From assembly GCA_002794775.1 (NCBI GenBank), contig NBAY01000025.1:62001-126000 (forward strand): a stretch of DNA of 64,000 bases, read 5' to 3'. Positions 44,263 to 56,129 of the stretch are shown piece after piece (position 1 is the first letter of the stretch; the number at the start of each line of letters is the position of its first letter). The notes under the pieces are model-generated. The model was not told where the DNA came from and did not search any database. It was given only the letters and a program-made list of their open reading frames with translations. A program made the position numbers and the translations under genes. The stretch comes from Porodaedalea pini (taxonomy: Eukaryota > Basidiomycota > Agaricomycetes > Hymenochaetales > Hymenochaetaceae).

Positions 44263-45846
44263 AGCTGGTATTATTTAAATGGTGTGATAATGAACCAGTA
44301 GACTTTCAGTCTCGAATAACGACTTGCAGGCCTTATATAAGAACTCTACCAGACACGACAAGAACCACAAGTAAGATTATCCCATGTCATTTTGAAGGTG
44401 CACCATATTCTCTTCTATATTTCTTCAGGGCTGGCCATTCTTGTAAGTGACGATCAGTATGACCTAACTTGGCAATATGCATCAGACTTGCAGCGATCTC
44501 ATGGCAACTTGTACATTTCTGATCATTTTGAGAGTGCACTAGATTCTCTTGTACATAATATACAAAATATACAAAATTTACTATCTTCCACATTTTTGTG
44601 ATGGCCGTGTTTGCGTGCTCGTGGTCTATGTCGAGATGACGGTCACATGCTTCTGGACCGATGCGGGGACGTCAATCATTCTACGTGTTTAAGTAAAATG
44701 CTTCTTCAGCTTTTAACTGCCATCCTGCAACCATATGGCACTGACAGGGCCATCAATGAATAGAGAGCAGTTGCATTGAAGAGTCTCGTACCTTTCACAC
44801 CAAATACATGACTGAGTTTTGTAAACAGACATAAATACAAAGCAGAGCAATAGGAAAAGCCACTTGCTCTCTTCATTCCCTAACATATGCATGTTGCCTA
44901 AATGGAACGGAACACGAAGAGTGAAAACAAATAGCTTAAGCTAGATATCACTGGCCAGCCGAAGCTATATGCATGTCTTCAGCACTTCCCCTCCTAAGTA
45001 GTATGAGCAGAAGCCTTTACTTTCTGAAGTTGACATCTGAAATGTCTGACCAGTACAGAAAAATTGCGAGCTTAATGCGTCCCGAGAACGTGTATCACTA
45101 ACGCATACAAGTCCAAGCTCAGATTCATTCAAGCGCGTCGTGATCGGCGAGTCGCGTCCTCAAAAACAAACAAAGGCAAACAGCCCAAACCTCACAAAAC
45201 CAAAGCCAACATCCCAAACGTGATGCATAGCAAAAAAGCGATCAAAATAATCTATTAACATATGCACAGCACCATCGGGTATGAACGTCCAGGCACAAAA
45301 AGACAAATAAAACAGTTATACTACAGAGCATAATGCGGTAAAGCGACGGGACGGGTAAAGCTACAACAATGTAGTGTACATGTACAAGAAGATTGGGACA
45401 CAAGTTAGATGGATGAGGCACATAAGGTATCAGGGGAAGGGAGAGAATTAGGGGGAAGGGCGAAGAAAGGAAGGATACGAGAAGAGACTGTTGTGCGGAT
45501 GTAGTATGTAGGTACGCAAGGTGTTAAGGATGTTGTACAAAGAGAATAGGGGACGATGATTAGCTATGATGTGAATATGCAGAACGGAAGTCCAGACGCC
45601 AGGGGTGCCGATTTGAAGAAAAGGAAGAAGAAAACAGGCGACGAGATGCAGTTGCGGATGCGGTTGCAAGAGGTGCAAGGTGGCAGATAAGTGAAGAGAA
45701 CAAGGCCGAGCCCCGATGAACCGGAGGCAGAAGGGAAGAGTAAAACATAAAGCAGTATGCAGCATGATTAAATAAGTGCATCAGCAGAAAAAAAGAAAAG
45801 GCAACACGGTTCAAGGCAGAAAAAAGAGGAGAAAAAAAGAGGAACG
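44263..45846. other. No gene recognised; 3' flank of the 760-codon gene
   Basis: Short ORFs only. GC content rises from about 45100 onward, marking the change from transposon-rich to host-like DNA. The last part probably includes the 3' UTR of the minus-strand gene. Confidence 0.45.
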
Positions 45847-48129
45847 TCATGTCGCCTCAAAAGCAAGCCGACTTCCCCCAAGCCCCTCAAACGCAACACC
45901 CGTCAGCCGCTCCCGGCCGCAGCCCAAGCTGCCCGTGTGCGCCCAGCCCTCCCACGCAATGCCCTTCCCGCTCAAACAATTCGCAAGAGCCTTCAGGCGC
46001 AGTGTGCACGGATTAGCGACCGGCCGCAGTCGCCACTCCGGTACGGCCGGCGCCTCACGGGGACGCAGCGGGGACGGTGGCACAAACGCAAGCGGTGCAA
46101 AAACACGCGCGGGCGGGGCGGAGCCTGACTCAGCTCGGGAGGAGGACGGGTCGCAGAGAGGGATATTGAGTTCGGAGGGAAAGTTGAGCTCGCGCGTTGG
46201 TGTGCTGATGGGCTGTGGTGCGAAGCGCTGCACATCGAGCGCACTCGCGCGGTAGCCGGAGGGCTTGGAGGTTTGCTTGTCCGGACGCGCTTGCGTGAAG
46301 CTCTCACCTGGAGGCGGCAAGATGTCTGCCTGGAGAGAGACTGCAAACTGAATGGTGCGCAGATATGACTGTTGCACCCTACTCGCGAAGTCCACGAGTC
46401 CATAGACGGATTGCCTCACGAGTGATACAAGCGGCGGTCTGACGTTCTCGTCCTTTCGCTCGCGAGAGGAGCGACGTATCGTCTTGGCGATGCTCTGCTC
46501 CCGTATGCTAGTATCAATATGCATGAGAGGAGTCTCGGTGAGCGCGACCACGGTAAGTCTGCTCTTCCGACGTGAACGACAAGAATGGACGATCTGCTGC
46601 CGAAGAGGCTTGTCGTCGACAAGGGGTGGGAGCTGTAACTTGCTCAAGCTCGGCGAGGAAGCAGGTGACGTGATACATGTGGAAGACGATGCATCGCTGG
46701 TCGACGACGCCCACGAGTTCGTGCGCGAGATAGTCGAATCGGAGTTCACAGAACAGGCGATGCAGGAGTCGTCCGTCTCTGATGCCTGACAGAGCTGACT
46801 ACCTGTCCAGGTTCGCGGGCCAACTGCGACCTTGGCCTTACTCTTTGCTCGTCTCCGCTCGCCTTCCTGCCATACGACTGTTTCCAGCAAAGAATCCAGA
46901 AGTCGGCTTTGCAATGGAGAACGTGCTCTTTGCAACTCAGAGTCGGGAAACAGGGAACCATGCAGGCTTCTAACGACTTCTTTGAAAGAGACCCGACAAG
47001 GTGTGGTTCCGGAAACCGCTGTCTCATGACTGGAACGGAATGCCGGGACAGGCCCGATCCTTGATGAAAACGAGACCGCAGGTTGCGACGCGTCAGAGCA
47101 CTGGTGAGTCATAGAGTCAGTCATTTCCCATTCCCCTGTCTTCGCTGTACGCACTTGTCGCGAATAGCCAGCCATGGTCGAGCAAAGGGGATGTCCTCTT
47201 TTCGCTCTAAATTCCAGCCTCTGCGGCGTGTGTGAGGTCGACCTCGACTCCTCATGCTTGCGCTGCGCAAGCGCCTTTGCCGCCCTAGTGCGCTCAGCCT
47301 CTGCCTCCCACGTCTGACCACGCACGCGCCACTTCTTCTCCTGCGCCTCCTTCTCGCGACGTTCACGCTCCTCGTTGAGCGCTGCGAGCGACTCCTCATC
47401 GAGCACGAGTTCGCCACCTGAGACGAAAACAAAGTCCTCATCCCGCACCTGCTCGATGCGCGGATCATCATCGGATGTTACATCAATGCCCTGCGTTTTG
47501 AGGTAAAGCACGCGTGCGCGGTGCATGCTCCGGCAGTGGCAGTGGTTCTGCCCGGGGCTCGGGAGGCAGGTGGTCTGGCATGTAGCATAGGCTTGTTGCA
47601 TCTGATCTTGCAGGCTCAGGCTGTCCACAGAGGCCGAGGGTTCTTCGTCGTCGTCGAAAAGCGGAGAAGCTTCGTAGACGGGAACGGGATAAGGTTCGTT
47701 GATGATGCGTTGTCGCCGACATGAATCAGAGGCTTCCGCAGTTGGATTAGATACACAGTCCGGCTGTTCTGCTGTAGGCATATGTCTGTGCGTTGGTGAT
47801 GGGGGTGAAGGCAGGCGACACGAGCTTGACGAAGCCACAGGTTCTGCACCCTCGACTAGTGCGGGCGCATTATTATGTACTGATGGAGCGCGAGGCTTCG
47901 AGGCTGGTGGAGACGTGGCGCGAGATGCACTCGCCCTGGCTTGGTCGGCAAGCCCATCAGCTGCAGCACGCCTGCGTCGTTCCTCCGACTTCTTGCGCGT
48001 AAGCGCCGCCTGCGAGACGTTCCTCGAGCGGCCACGCTCGTTGAAGAGGACCTGTTGGTGGCGACGCGTCGACGTCGCATGCGATGGCATTGGCAGGAGG
48101 GGCTGGTGATAACGATGGACAGAGAGCAT
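45847..48129 (-). CDS. Conserved-looking basidiomycete protein of unknown function, 760 aa
   Basis: Single open frame of 760 codons with no intron, GC-rich codon use and strong Ser/Arg/Pro content, hence mostly disordered. The N-terminal ~100 residues are basic (RKKSEERRRRAAADG). A short charged helix follows (AALNEERERREKEAQEKKW, about residues 250-270), then a Ser-rich middle (SWASSTSDASSSTC). The C-terminal ~90 residues look ordered and resemble a conserved tail in other basidiomycetes: FVPPSPLRPREAPAVPEWR, then PVANPCTLRLKALANCLSG and GALGCGRERL-like text (TGSLGCGRERLTGVAFEGL). No signal peptide or membrane segment. The start at 48129 is the first ATG of the frame. Function unknown; the gene appears intact. 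Confidence 0.8.
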   Translation of the reverse strand: MLSVHRYHQPLLPMPSHATSTRRHQQVLFNERGRSRNVSQAALTRKKSEERRRRAAADGLADQARASASRATSPPASKPRAPSVHNNAPALVEGAEPVASSSSCRLPSPPSPTHRHMPTAEQPDCVSNPTAEASDSCRRQRIINEPYPVPVYEASPLFDDDEEPSASVDSLSLQDQMQQAYATCQTTCLPSPGQNHCHCRSMHRARVLYLKTQGIDVTSDDDPRIEQVRDEDFVFVSGGELVLDEESLAALNEERERREKEAQEKKWRVRGQTWEAEAERTRAAKALAQRKHEESRSTSHTPQRLEFRAKRGHPLCSTMAGYSRQVRTAKTGEWEMTDSMTHQCSDASQPAVSFSSRIGPVPAFRSSHETAVSGTTPCRVSFKEVVRSLHGSLFPDSELQRARSPLQSRLLDSLLETVVWQEGERRRAKSKAKVAVGPRTWTGSQLCQASETDDSCIACSVNSDSTISRTNSWASSTSDASSSTCITSPASSPSLSKLQLPPLVDDKPLRQQIVHSCRSRRKSRLTVVALTETPLMHIDTSIREQSIAKTIRRSSRERKDENVRPPLVSLVRQSVYGLVDFASRVQQSYLRTIQFAVSLQADILPPPGESFTQARPDKQTSKPSGYRASALDVQRFAPQPISTPTRELNFPSELNIPLCDPSSSRAESGSAPPARVFAPLAFVPPSPLRPREAPAVPEWRLRPVANPCTLRLKALANCLSGKGIAWEGWAHTGSLGCGRERLTGVAFEGLGGSRLAFEAT

Positions 48130-48601
48130 GGCGGACCAAAGGAGGGGGGAAGGGAGAAGGAAGAAAGAGAGGGCGGTGGAGGGTGGATTGACCGTATGTA
48201 GATATTAGGCTCGGAGGTGGCCTTTTGATAAGGACACGCGTTGGACAATATCACTTGCCTTATCCAATAAAAAGCCTATTTCCTCGCTCGTCCCCCGCAG
48301 CCGCAAGCCTGTCGCGACCCTTGCTGCTCGTCGTCGACGGCGACGGCGACACCCTGCATGAAGTACGAGCGATCGCCGTGCGAGCTGGCGACCTCGTCTG
48401 TAGACTGGAGCCGCCGCTTCGTTATCGGCCAACCACAAGACGGCGCTCTGTAAAGGTGATGTTTCCCAGCGACTGGTGCTTCGTTGAGCTCATAGCGCGC
48501 TGTCTGTCTGTCTCTGTCTCTGCCTCGAGGCCCTGCTATCTGTTTCTATTATTCATATCCCTGCCTCGCACCCTGCTGCGTGTCCTCTCTGCTCGCCGTA
48601 T
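48130..48601. promoter_or_regulatory. Divergent intergenic region
   Basis: Lies between the minus-strand 760-codon gene and the plus-strand small gene, so it should hold both promoters. A GATAAGG-type site and (GTC)n/(GAC)n runs near 48318-48350 are visible. A coding-like plus-strand stretch at 48330-48456 could be a 5' exon of the next gene. Confidence 0.4.
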
Positions 48602-49158
48602 ATGTCCATGAAAACAATCAGCGATGCAACCCCTGTGCCAAGCTTGCCACCCGCGCTTATTCGACTTCTCGCCGATAAGCCAGGCGTTAGCAGCGTCTTT
48701 CGTCCGCCTCCCACTTCCTTCTCCGACTCGTGCCCAGACGTGGATCTATCCTCGATGACCCTTCTCTTAATCCATCACAAGATCCCTCCTCTCCAGGATT
48801 GCGCCCCGCTCCAAGACCGAAAAAGCGAAAACTTCACCCAATTTTCGAATCATTCATCTCCAAAAGTACGTCTCTTCCCTTCCAATTCTCCCTTGTCCGT
48901 ATTATTTCCTCTGACAATTTAGGCACCCGAGCAACAAGCAAAAGCCAGCTAGACTCGTCCTCTTATTCACTTAATTTGAAGCTGTCAAAGCAAGGTCCTT
49001 ATTCGCTCCCGGACGACCCTGTCTGTCCCCGCACTCCACGCAACGATTCACAAGGGCGAATCAGGGCACCCATTGACCCTCGGGGCTCGGGGAGTTATCT
49101 CGATCTCAACTGCCACATCAACCATCTTGATTGTGGTGATACACTAATAAAGAATTAA
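48602..49158 (+). CDS. Small hypothetical protein
   Basis: Probable short gene. A first stretch from ATG 48602 or 48608 reads SDATPVPSLPPALIRLLAD and KPGVSSVFRPPP. A second stretch in another frame (48730-49158) reads PAPRPKKRKLHPIFESFIS (nuclear-localisation-like RPKKRKL), with a 57-bp GT..AG intron at 48866-48922 that keeps frame, and ends GSGSYLDLNCHINHLD to TAA at 49156. The join between the two frames is unresolved; a ~52-bp GT..AG candidate at 48686-48737 does not keep frame, so exon 1 may be elsewhere. No family is recognised. Confidence 0.4.
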
Positions 49159-49575
49159 CTCTGTTTGCACTGTATCTTGCTTGCTCTCAAACAAGAATGA
49201 ATGGATGATCAGGTGCTCCTTGATGGATCGATACACAACACAGGTACATTTGGTGTACACTATCAACCGCATATTTGGTTTTACCAGGCATCTCTTCAGA
49301 AATACAGGCTCGCTGCAAAGACAACTACAGGCTCGAAAAAATAATAATCGATAATCAGCACATGAGCAAAACGCGAGGGTCGAAGGAAGGGACGGTAACT
49401 TGGTGGGCAACAAAAGTATTATCACCACGCTCCAACGCCAAGCCCGAAAGAAAGTTCGAAGTAAATCCAGAAGTGACGCAGAGAGCATGAACTGATAGCA
49501 AGACGCGGAAGGCAGAAGAAGGAAAATATGTGAGGAAGGAAGGACATTTAACTCACTATCGCGCTTGATCCGTAC

Positions 49576-52500
49576 CTACGCCTCCTCCATCTTCTTCATC
49601 AGCGACGCGTCTCCGATCACCCGTGCAGCGTTGCGCACCTCGCGGCACGTCTCGTCCAGCCGCGTGATCACACGCATGATCGTCCCTTCCGCGACGTCCG
49701 TTAGTACCATGATCTGCTCGAATGGCTGCGGCCCGCCACCAGCGGTGAAGTTCAGATGGTCAGTTATCCAGTGTAATTAGAAGCCAAAGAAAGAGATGAA
49801 ATAGCGAAGAGAAGGGAGTGAAATCAAAGAAGAGAGAACGCACTCATATACGACCTCCACAAGTCCAAACTTAAGATGCGTCTCCGCATCGGGTGCTGCG
49901 ACCTTGTGCCGGTCCTGTACCTCACCCACGCGCTCCGCAATCGCTAGCAGCGCCGCCCGGCCCTCCTCTAACCGAGGCGTGATCGCGGGCTCCACGTCCG
50001 TCTTTTCTTGGAAGACGAAACACGAAAGCAGCGCGACGACCTCTTCCGGCTCGTACCCCGCGAGCATGTTCTCCAGGATCAGCTCTGTCAAGATCAGCTC
50101 GTCGGCAGAGTTGATCTGGGCGAAGTAGATGTCAGCGTTTTTCTACTTTGGGATAGCCGGTATAGGTAATACCTCGCAGGCTACCCGCCCCTTGAGGAGC
50201 ACCGTCGAGTTCGCATCGATGAACTTGAGCTCCTGCAGGACGGCGATACGCTGCTCATAGTCGGGAATAAGCTCCAAGTTCTGGTCCAAAATTGCCAGTC
50301 TGAGGTTCTCGATGTTCGCCTGCAGAGTCATCTCAACGTGTAAAATAGCATACTGTATATCTTTCATTAGTCTCCATCCTAACCCGAATGAAATGAAACA
50401 TACGTGGTCCTTGAAGCTACCGCACAAGAGACACGCCTTTTCAGTCAGCTTTTGCGCCAGCTCGTTCCACAGGCGAAGCTGTAGGGGTGCAGACTCTTCC
50501 AATCCGAAGGGCGATCCGGGCTAGCGCTCGTGTTTGACCCAAGGGGGACTGCGGTGACTCGGTATACCGAGAGGGACAACCTAAGTAGAGCGAGGTTCGA
50601 GATATGAAGACTTGGCGATACGGATACCTGCAGGATTCCGGTTAGACCAAGACTCGGGCGGGTAAAATCGGCACTTGAGGCAGCGGCCGAGGGCATTCGG
50701 TGATTGGGTGACAGAGTTCTGAGAGTCAGCGACAGAGTCGGTGTATACTGTTTTCAGAACGAGAGTCGGGCAAGTAGTGCGTAGTAATGCATGTAGTAGA
50801 TTGCGGTCTAGAGGTGGAGAGGGGACTGTCTGTCTTCTGTACTGTGTGTGTCTGTGTCCATGTCTCCCTGTCTGTGTGTGTACAAACTACCGCGAATTTA
50901 TACTAAACTGAAGCAGAGAAAGCGGTGCAGGACTCGGCCAAGTCTGTGTGAACAGATGTGAAGGTGAGTCGGCGATCGGCCTGCGCACATCACGCCACCG
51001 ATCATCATGGAGTGATATTGTAGTGCCCAACCTGCTCTCTCGTCTCCCACCACTGCACAACTGTATCCCACGTCCTTGTCCTACTCCCCTAAGTCCTTCC
51101 ACCTGTGCCCACGAGAGTCGGTCGTCCATGTGCTGATCGAGTTCGTACGACATCCGTCCGTCCGATCGTGTCCATACCAAGAATTAATAATAAAGAGTAG
51201 GCCGCCAATTACGAATGAATAAATGGTAATGTTCGGCGGCCGGTAAAGGGAGTCAAAGGAGTAGTGTAAGTGAGGGCAGAAAGACTCGGCCAGCGCGTAG
51301 GCGATAGTTAATCGCTACAAAGCGCCTCCTGAAATTCAAGTGCACGCATCCGATTCCACTCCACCTCAGGAATATGGACCGCCGCAGCCCATTCCTTCGC
51401 TATCTCGTTCAAAGCAGCGACTGCATTAATATTGTTCATTGTCGTAATTTTGCGCACTCAATGAGGTCGAAATCGGCCTACAACTTGTTCAACAAATATA
51501 TCATTTTGGGAGGTGCGGAGGACTTACTTTCAATGTCCTGCTGGTCACCAGGGATATGCTTGGCAGCAGTATTGCTGCGTATTCATAGACGAAATTGTCA
51601 TTTACGAGAGATGCTGCTTCTGGAGGCCAAAGTGGTGGGACAGGCTGAGCTTCTGGGTCTAATATTAATATCGGTGTATTATGTGTGAGATGACAATATA
51701 AGGTATTGAATCTCGCACATACTGATCTTCCTGGCCTTCGTTTCTTTATTGCTAAGAACAAGGACAAAGAACGTTTTCACGTTTTCCTGCGAAGGACCCG
51801 CTTTCAAAATGACAGCGGCGTTGTTCCTGAAGTGCTGAGAAGGGGCTGAGCATGACTTTCAGGATATTTGATCTTCATGAACTCACATCGTCATGGAGAA
51901 TGACTATTCGGCCTTGCCCAAGAGACCTACTGCCCTGCGGGTTCGCCACAGCCAAACTCAAGAGCGTCACGTTAAGGTCCACAATTTGAGTGGATATCTT
52001 GTAGTACGACTTGATGTCCGGAAGACATATATCACATTCAAGCTTGGGCATCGTTGAGAGTATCTTCTCGTTCTGCAAGATTTTCAAATGCCTCAGTGTC
52101 AAGATTTCCAAGACATGCAGTGGTATCTACCTCAATGACCTTCCGCTGCTGGTCAGGCAGGAGCTTCTGGGACGCATTCTCAGAGAAGCTATGCTTGATC
52201 ATCTCCTCGACCTTAAGTGCCTCAGCACGAAGCAAATTGAGGATCATGTTGTACGTCAGGCGGAACTGCGACTGCAGTCATGTCAGCGTTCCCAGCATCA
52301 TCATTTGAAGTGTTGTGATCTAAGAAGCTTCAATTAACCAATGGTCTACAATGAAGAGTAAGAGATGCAAATACATCAGGGAGCTCTTCTCCCGCTGTGA
52401 TTATGACTGTTCCTGTGGTGTCTAGTCCACGATGACCAGCTCGTCCAGCCATCTGCGTGTACTCGCCCGGCTCAAGAGTCCGGAAGCTTTTCCCGTCGTG

Positions 52501-54480
52501 CTTTCGGATACCGGAAAAGACGACGCATTTAGCTGGCATGTTGACACCCTATCAAACAAGTCATGAAGATTCATCGTACTAAAAAGATTTCATCAAGCTT
52601 TACCATGGCAAAGGTCTCTGTTGCGAAGAGGACTTTGACAAGCCCACGTGCAAACAAAAGCTCGATGACCTTCAAGGAATCAGAAAAGTTGTCCACGACC
52701 TAACCAAGGGTACACATACTTCTTTGACAATAGGCAGCAGTCCACCATGGTGGACTCCAATGCCTCGAGAGAGAAGATCCCTCATTCGGCCAATTTGAGG
52801 CAACTTCTTGTCTGAGCCTGCAGTACTCAGAGAAAACTATGCCATCCAGGAACCAATAAGCTTACCTTTTAGCCGTGTTAATGCCCTCTCAATAGTGACA
52901 TGCACTTCACTCTTCTTGCCCGCAGTGCAAAGATCAACATTTGTAAGCGTCGCAGCGTTCTCCTCACATCGCCGCTTCGAAAAAGTGAAGATTACAACTG
53001 GCAGCAGGTTGTTCTTCCGAAGATAGCCAATAAGATGCACGTAGAGGTTCTTGTCAGCTTGATGGAAGGTGCGTGGACCACCCGGAGCCCCTCCTTGAGT
53101 AAAGGAGGGAGCGCCACCCCCACGGCCCTGCGTAACTCTGCCTCGTGTGGACGGATTTCCTCCGTGCTGACCACGCTGAGGAGCTGCTGCACGTGCACCA
53201 AGGCGCTGCACGGGAGGCAGTCCAGCTGCTTCTCGTTCTTTGTCTTGCTTCCTGCGTAAGGCTTCACCCGCGTTCTTGTACCTAGTGTTCACAAGCTGAG
53301 GTGAGTCTTCGCCTTTAGCATTCCGGAAAAAAGTAAGATGGACCCAACTCCCAAGAACTGGCCTTTGGAATTGACAATTTTATGAGTCTCCCGACCTGCA
53401 TACAGATAGTGCTCAAGGGGAACAGGACAAGCTGGAGTAGAGATGACATAGATGTCTTTCTTCTTAGTCTGTCTGTATGTTCGGTAAGTTTCACCAGAAA
53501 TGTTGATGAGTGAAGATAACTTTACCTGACCCAGTCTGCAAATTCCTTCGTATTGGGCACTGTGGCGGACAGAAGGATTATGCTTACGTGCTCAGGAAGC
53601 ATGATAATAACTTCTTCCCAAACGACACCTCGCTGACAAAATAAGTATATCCTCTTTGCCAGTGCAAGTAACGAACGTACCTCTGCATCATCAACGTAAT
53701 GTACTTCATCGAAAATCACGAATTCGACGTCTCTGATGAGATTGGCACCTTTGTACAACATACTCTGCAGGATTTCGGTTGTCATTATTAGACAATTTGC
53801 CTCTGGGTTAATCTGTACATCGCCGGTGAGAATTACGACTGACGATAAGGAGAAGGTTTGCTTGAAGTCGCAGAACTTCTGGTTTGACAGGGCTTTGATA
53901 GGAGACGTGTAAATCGCCCTGGTACCTAGCATCAACAACGACGACTGAGCGTTTAAAACTGGATTATTTAATACCTTGTCAAATGCTTTGCAGCAAGCGC
54001 GATGGCGTATTCCACAACAACTGTTTTACCCGCAGACATATGAGCGGCAACAAAAATGGAGTCGCCCATCTCAAGATGGTACACAGCTTCTTTTTGGAAT
54101 GTATCCAGCTCAAAGGGATACTTCGATTGAAGTGAGCCATCAGCTCAAAGTTCTTACTCGCAGGAGAGACCTCGGTCATACCTTGTGCACACCAGTTCGT
54201 GAAAGTTCGTCATGGGCTTTCTTACATTGACGACATGAGCCCATTCTTGTTTTTGGATGGCCGATCGCCATAGTGGTTTTGAAACGGGTACCACAGGCCG
54301 CAATTGTGAGCTCTATGATTGGATCTGTGTGAGAACCCTCGCATAGTACTTTCACATATAATGTAACATACAGATGTTGGCAAGAGCTCATCAATTTCTG
54401 AAGAACCAGGTAGGATCTCGACATCCCCGTCTTCAAAGGAGTCATCTTCAACTTTAGAGCCCGCCTACAACTGAAATTAG
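49576..54480 (-). pseudogene. SKI2: SKI2-like DExH RNA helicase gene, LTR-interrupted
   Basis: Superkiller-type helicase; in fungi it works with Ski3/Ski8 to feed mRNA to the cytoplasmic exosome. Minus-strand order: [39 protein letters not shown]; motif [10 protein letters not shown] (~54040; usually AAHTSAGKT); [23 protein letters not shown] (DEVH box, ~53705); [25 protein letters not shown]; a Gly/Arg-rich insert; [16 protein letters not shown] text; motif [14 protein letters not shown] (~52440; second Arg is His); [30 protein letters not shown]; then an 840-bp LTR, and [14 protein letters not shown] to the C-terminal domain ending at TAG 49576. A missing G near 53350 shifts frame. Introns of 50-60 bp are numerous. 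The N-terminal ~250 residues are not found. Confidence 0.88.
50480..51319. repeat. Solo LTR inserted in the SKI2-like gene
   Basis: 840 bp with inverted ends TGTAG..CTACA, flanked by the 4-bp duplication AAGC (50476-50479 and 51320-51323). No internal retrotransposon sequence. Removing it with one AAGC joins codons for EFQEAL and RLWNELAQK in frame on the minus strand, exactly as expected for intact SKI2 homologues. Different sequence from the LTRs at 19115 and 42217. Confidence 0.93.
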
Positions 54481-54719
54481 CACGAATGATCCCATACAAT
54501 GTGAGAATCGGTGGATGTACCTCGTTGAACCTTCCTGGAATATAAGAGTGCGTTTGGCTGCACTTTCGCACGTGATCACAATCTTGCTCTGTCGTGATTT
54601 GCAACTTGTACAAATCGCGGTAGAGGGTGTGGGAAATGACCAGAGATTTTGGCTGCGAGTTGTGGTCGGGGTGCTCACATTTGACGAGCAACAGAAACAT
54701 CATATTGCAGTACACTTAA

Positions 54720-55357
54720 AAATATTCTAAGCCAGCAAAATTACAGGTCTTGATCTTGACATTATTTTTCTCAATTTTTATTTATTCATCAGTCATGTTG
54801 TTTGTGCTTGATGGAAGAGATACTGCAATATGAGAGATGTGAAGCAATATCGCGATCTGAAAAACAGGTCTGAGCTGTATTTATTTTTGAGTGGTGTATC
54901 TCAATCTGAGATAGAGATACAAGGTCATGATAGAGGTCGCCAAACACATCCCAAAAATCTCTTTTCAAGATAGAGATAGAGGGAAATCATGATCTCAAAT
55001 TTGGCAGGGAATATCACACGTGATACTGCAGCCGAACGCACTCTAATCATTCACATCCAAATTGGAAATTTCTCTGTCATTAACTTCTTTGCCGCTGTTA
55101 GTGTTATGCAGACCTCCGAGTCTGCTGAAGCCAGGTGGTACAGTCCGTAGTCCTTTAGGGGCCGAGTCACTTGTGTTTCACTAGTAATTGCTAAGTATTG
55201 TGACAATATATACATGAACCTGGCAAAGTTATTGTGCACATTCGCATACTAGTAGGATTGTGCTCATTTAACAATCTGATAGTAGATTGTGAATATTTAT
55301 AGAAAATATGATACATGAGATCGTAAAACTGACCAGTCCAAACTAAATTTTGGAAAT
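54720..55357. other. No gene recognised
   Basis: AT-rich sequence upstream of the helicase remnant. No coding resemblance to the missing SKI2 N-terminus was found on either strand. Confidence 0.45.
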
Positions 55358-55760
55358 ACATTGTAAACAAGTTGTAGAGAGTCGGTTACATGACATTGTG
55401 AACAGCCATCTTTGATGTACAAGGAGGCCTAGGATTGTAAAGAGTTTGTATAATTATTAGTACATGCAATTGTATTTTCTGGCGACCTGAAAATACAATT
55501 TGATAATGGATTGTTGACAAGTTGTAGAGAGTCGGTTACATGACATTGTGAACGGCCGTCTCTGATATACAACAAAGCCTAGGATTGTAAATAGTTTGTA
55601 TAATTATTAGTACATGCAATTGTATTTTCTGGCAAGCTGAAAATACAATTTGATAATGGATTGTTGACAAATTGTAGAGAACCATACATAATTTTGTGAA
55701 CGGCAGTCTTGATGTACAAGGAGGCCTTGGGTTGGTAATTGTTTATGAGAGAACATTGTA
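55358..55760 (+). repeat. 150-bp tandem repeat, about 2.7 units
   Basis: Period exactly 150 bp by the anchor GTCGGTTACA at 55381 and 55531, with the equivalent (degenerate) position at 55681. Units contain TTGTATAATTATTAGTACAT and CAATTGTATTTTCTGG followed by GAAAATACAATTTG, an inverted motif. AT-rich and non-coding. Confidence 0.9.
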
Positions 55761-56125
55761 AATTAAAGTAGTGCTTGTTGCTGTGATGTATACAACTTTG
55801 GGCTCAGGGGATCAAGGTAAAATACAGACAGTACAAATAAATGTATTGGAAGTGATGAAGTACAATTGGCCTATTGATAAGATAGCACATCGCCCTGGCA
55901 TCTGAAATTTCCTGGATGCAAATTGTGCTGTTGCGACCCATAAGACTGTTCTCCTGCTTTCTTCATCATCATTTGTCTACTGTTCAAGAGTAGATCAGTG
56001 TCAAGTGGTTTCATAATTATTAAATGCTAACCACTTTTTTTGTCCTGCTTGAGCTGCTTCTACTGATGCATGTTTGCTCCCGCTGTTGACGACATTGTTA
56101 ATTGGCATGGGTGTCATTCTAAGGG
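55761..56125. other. No gene recognised
   Basis: AT-rich spacer with nothing recognisable between the tandem repeat and the next coding remnant. Confidence 0.4.
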
Positions 56126-56129
56126 CAGC

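Noticed and set aside
47699..48109. Plus-strand ORFs opposite the 760-codon gene
   Set aside because: They are antisense shadows caused by GC-rich codon use in the real minus-strand gene.
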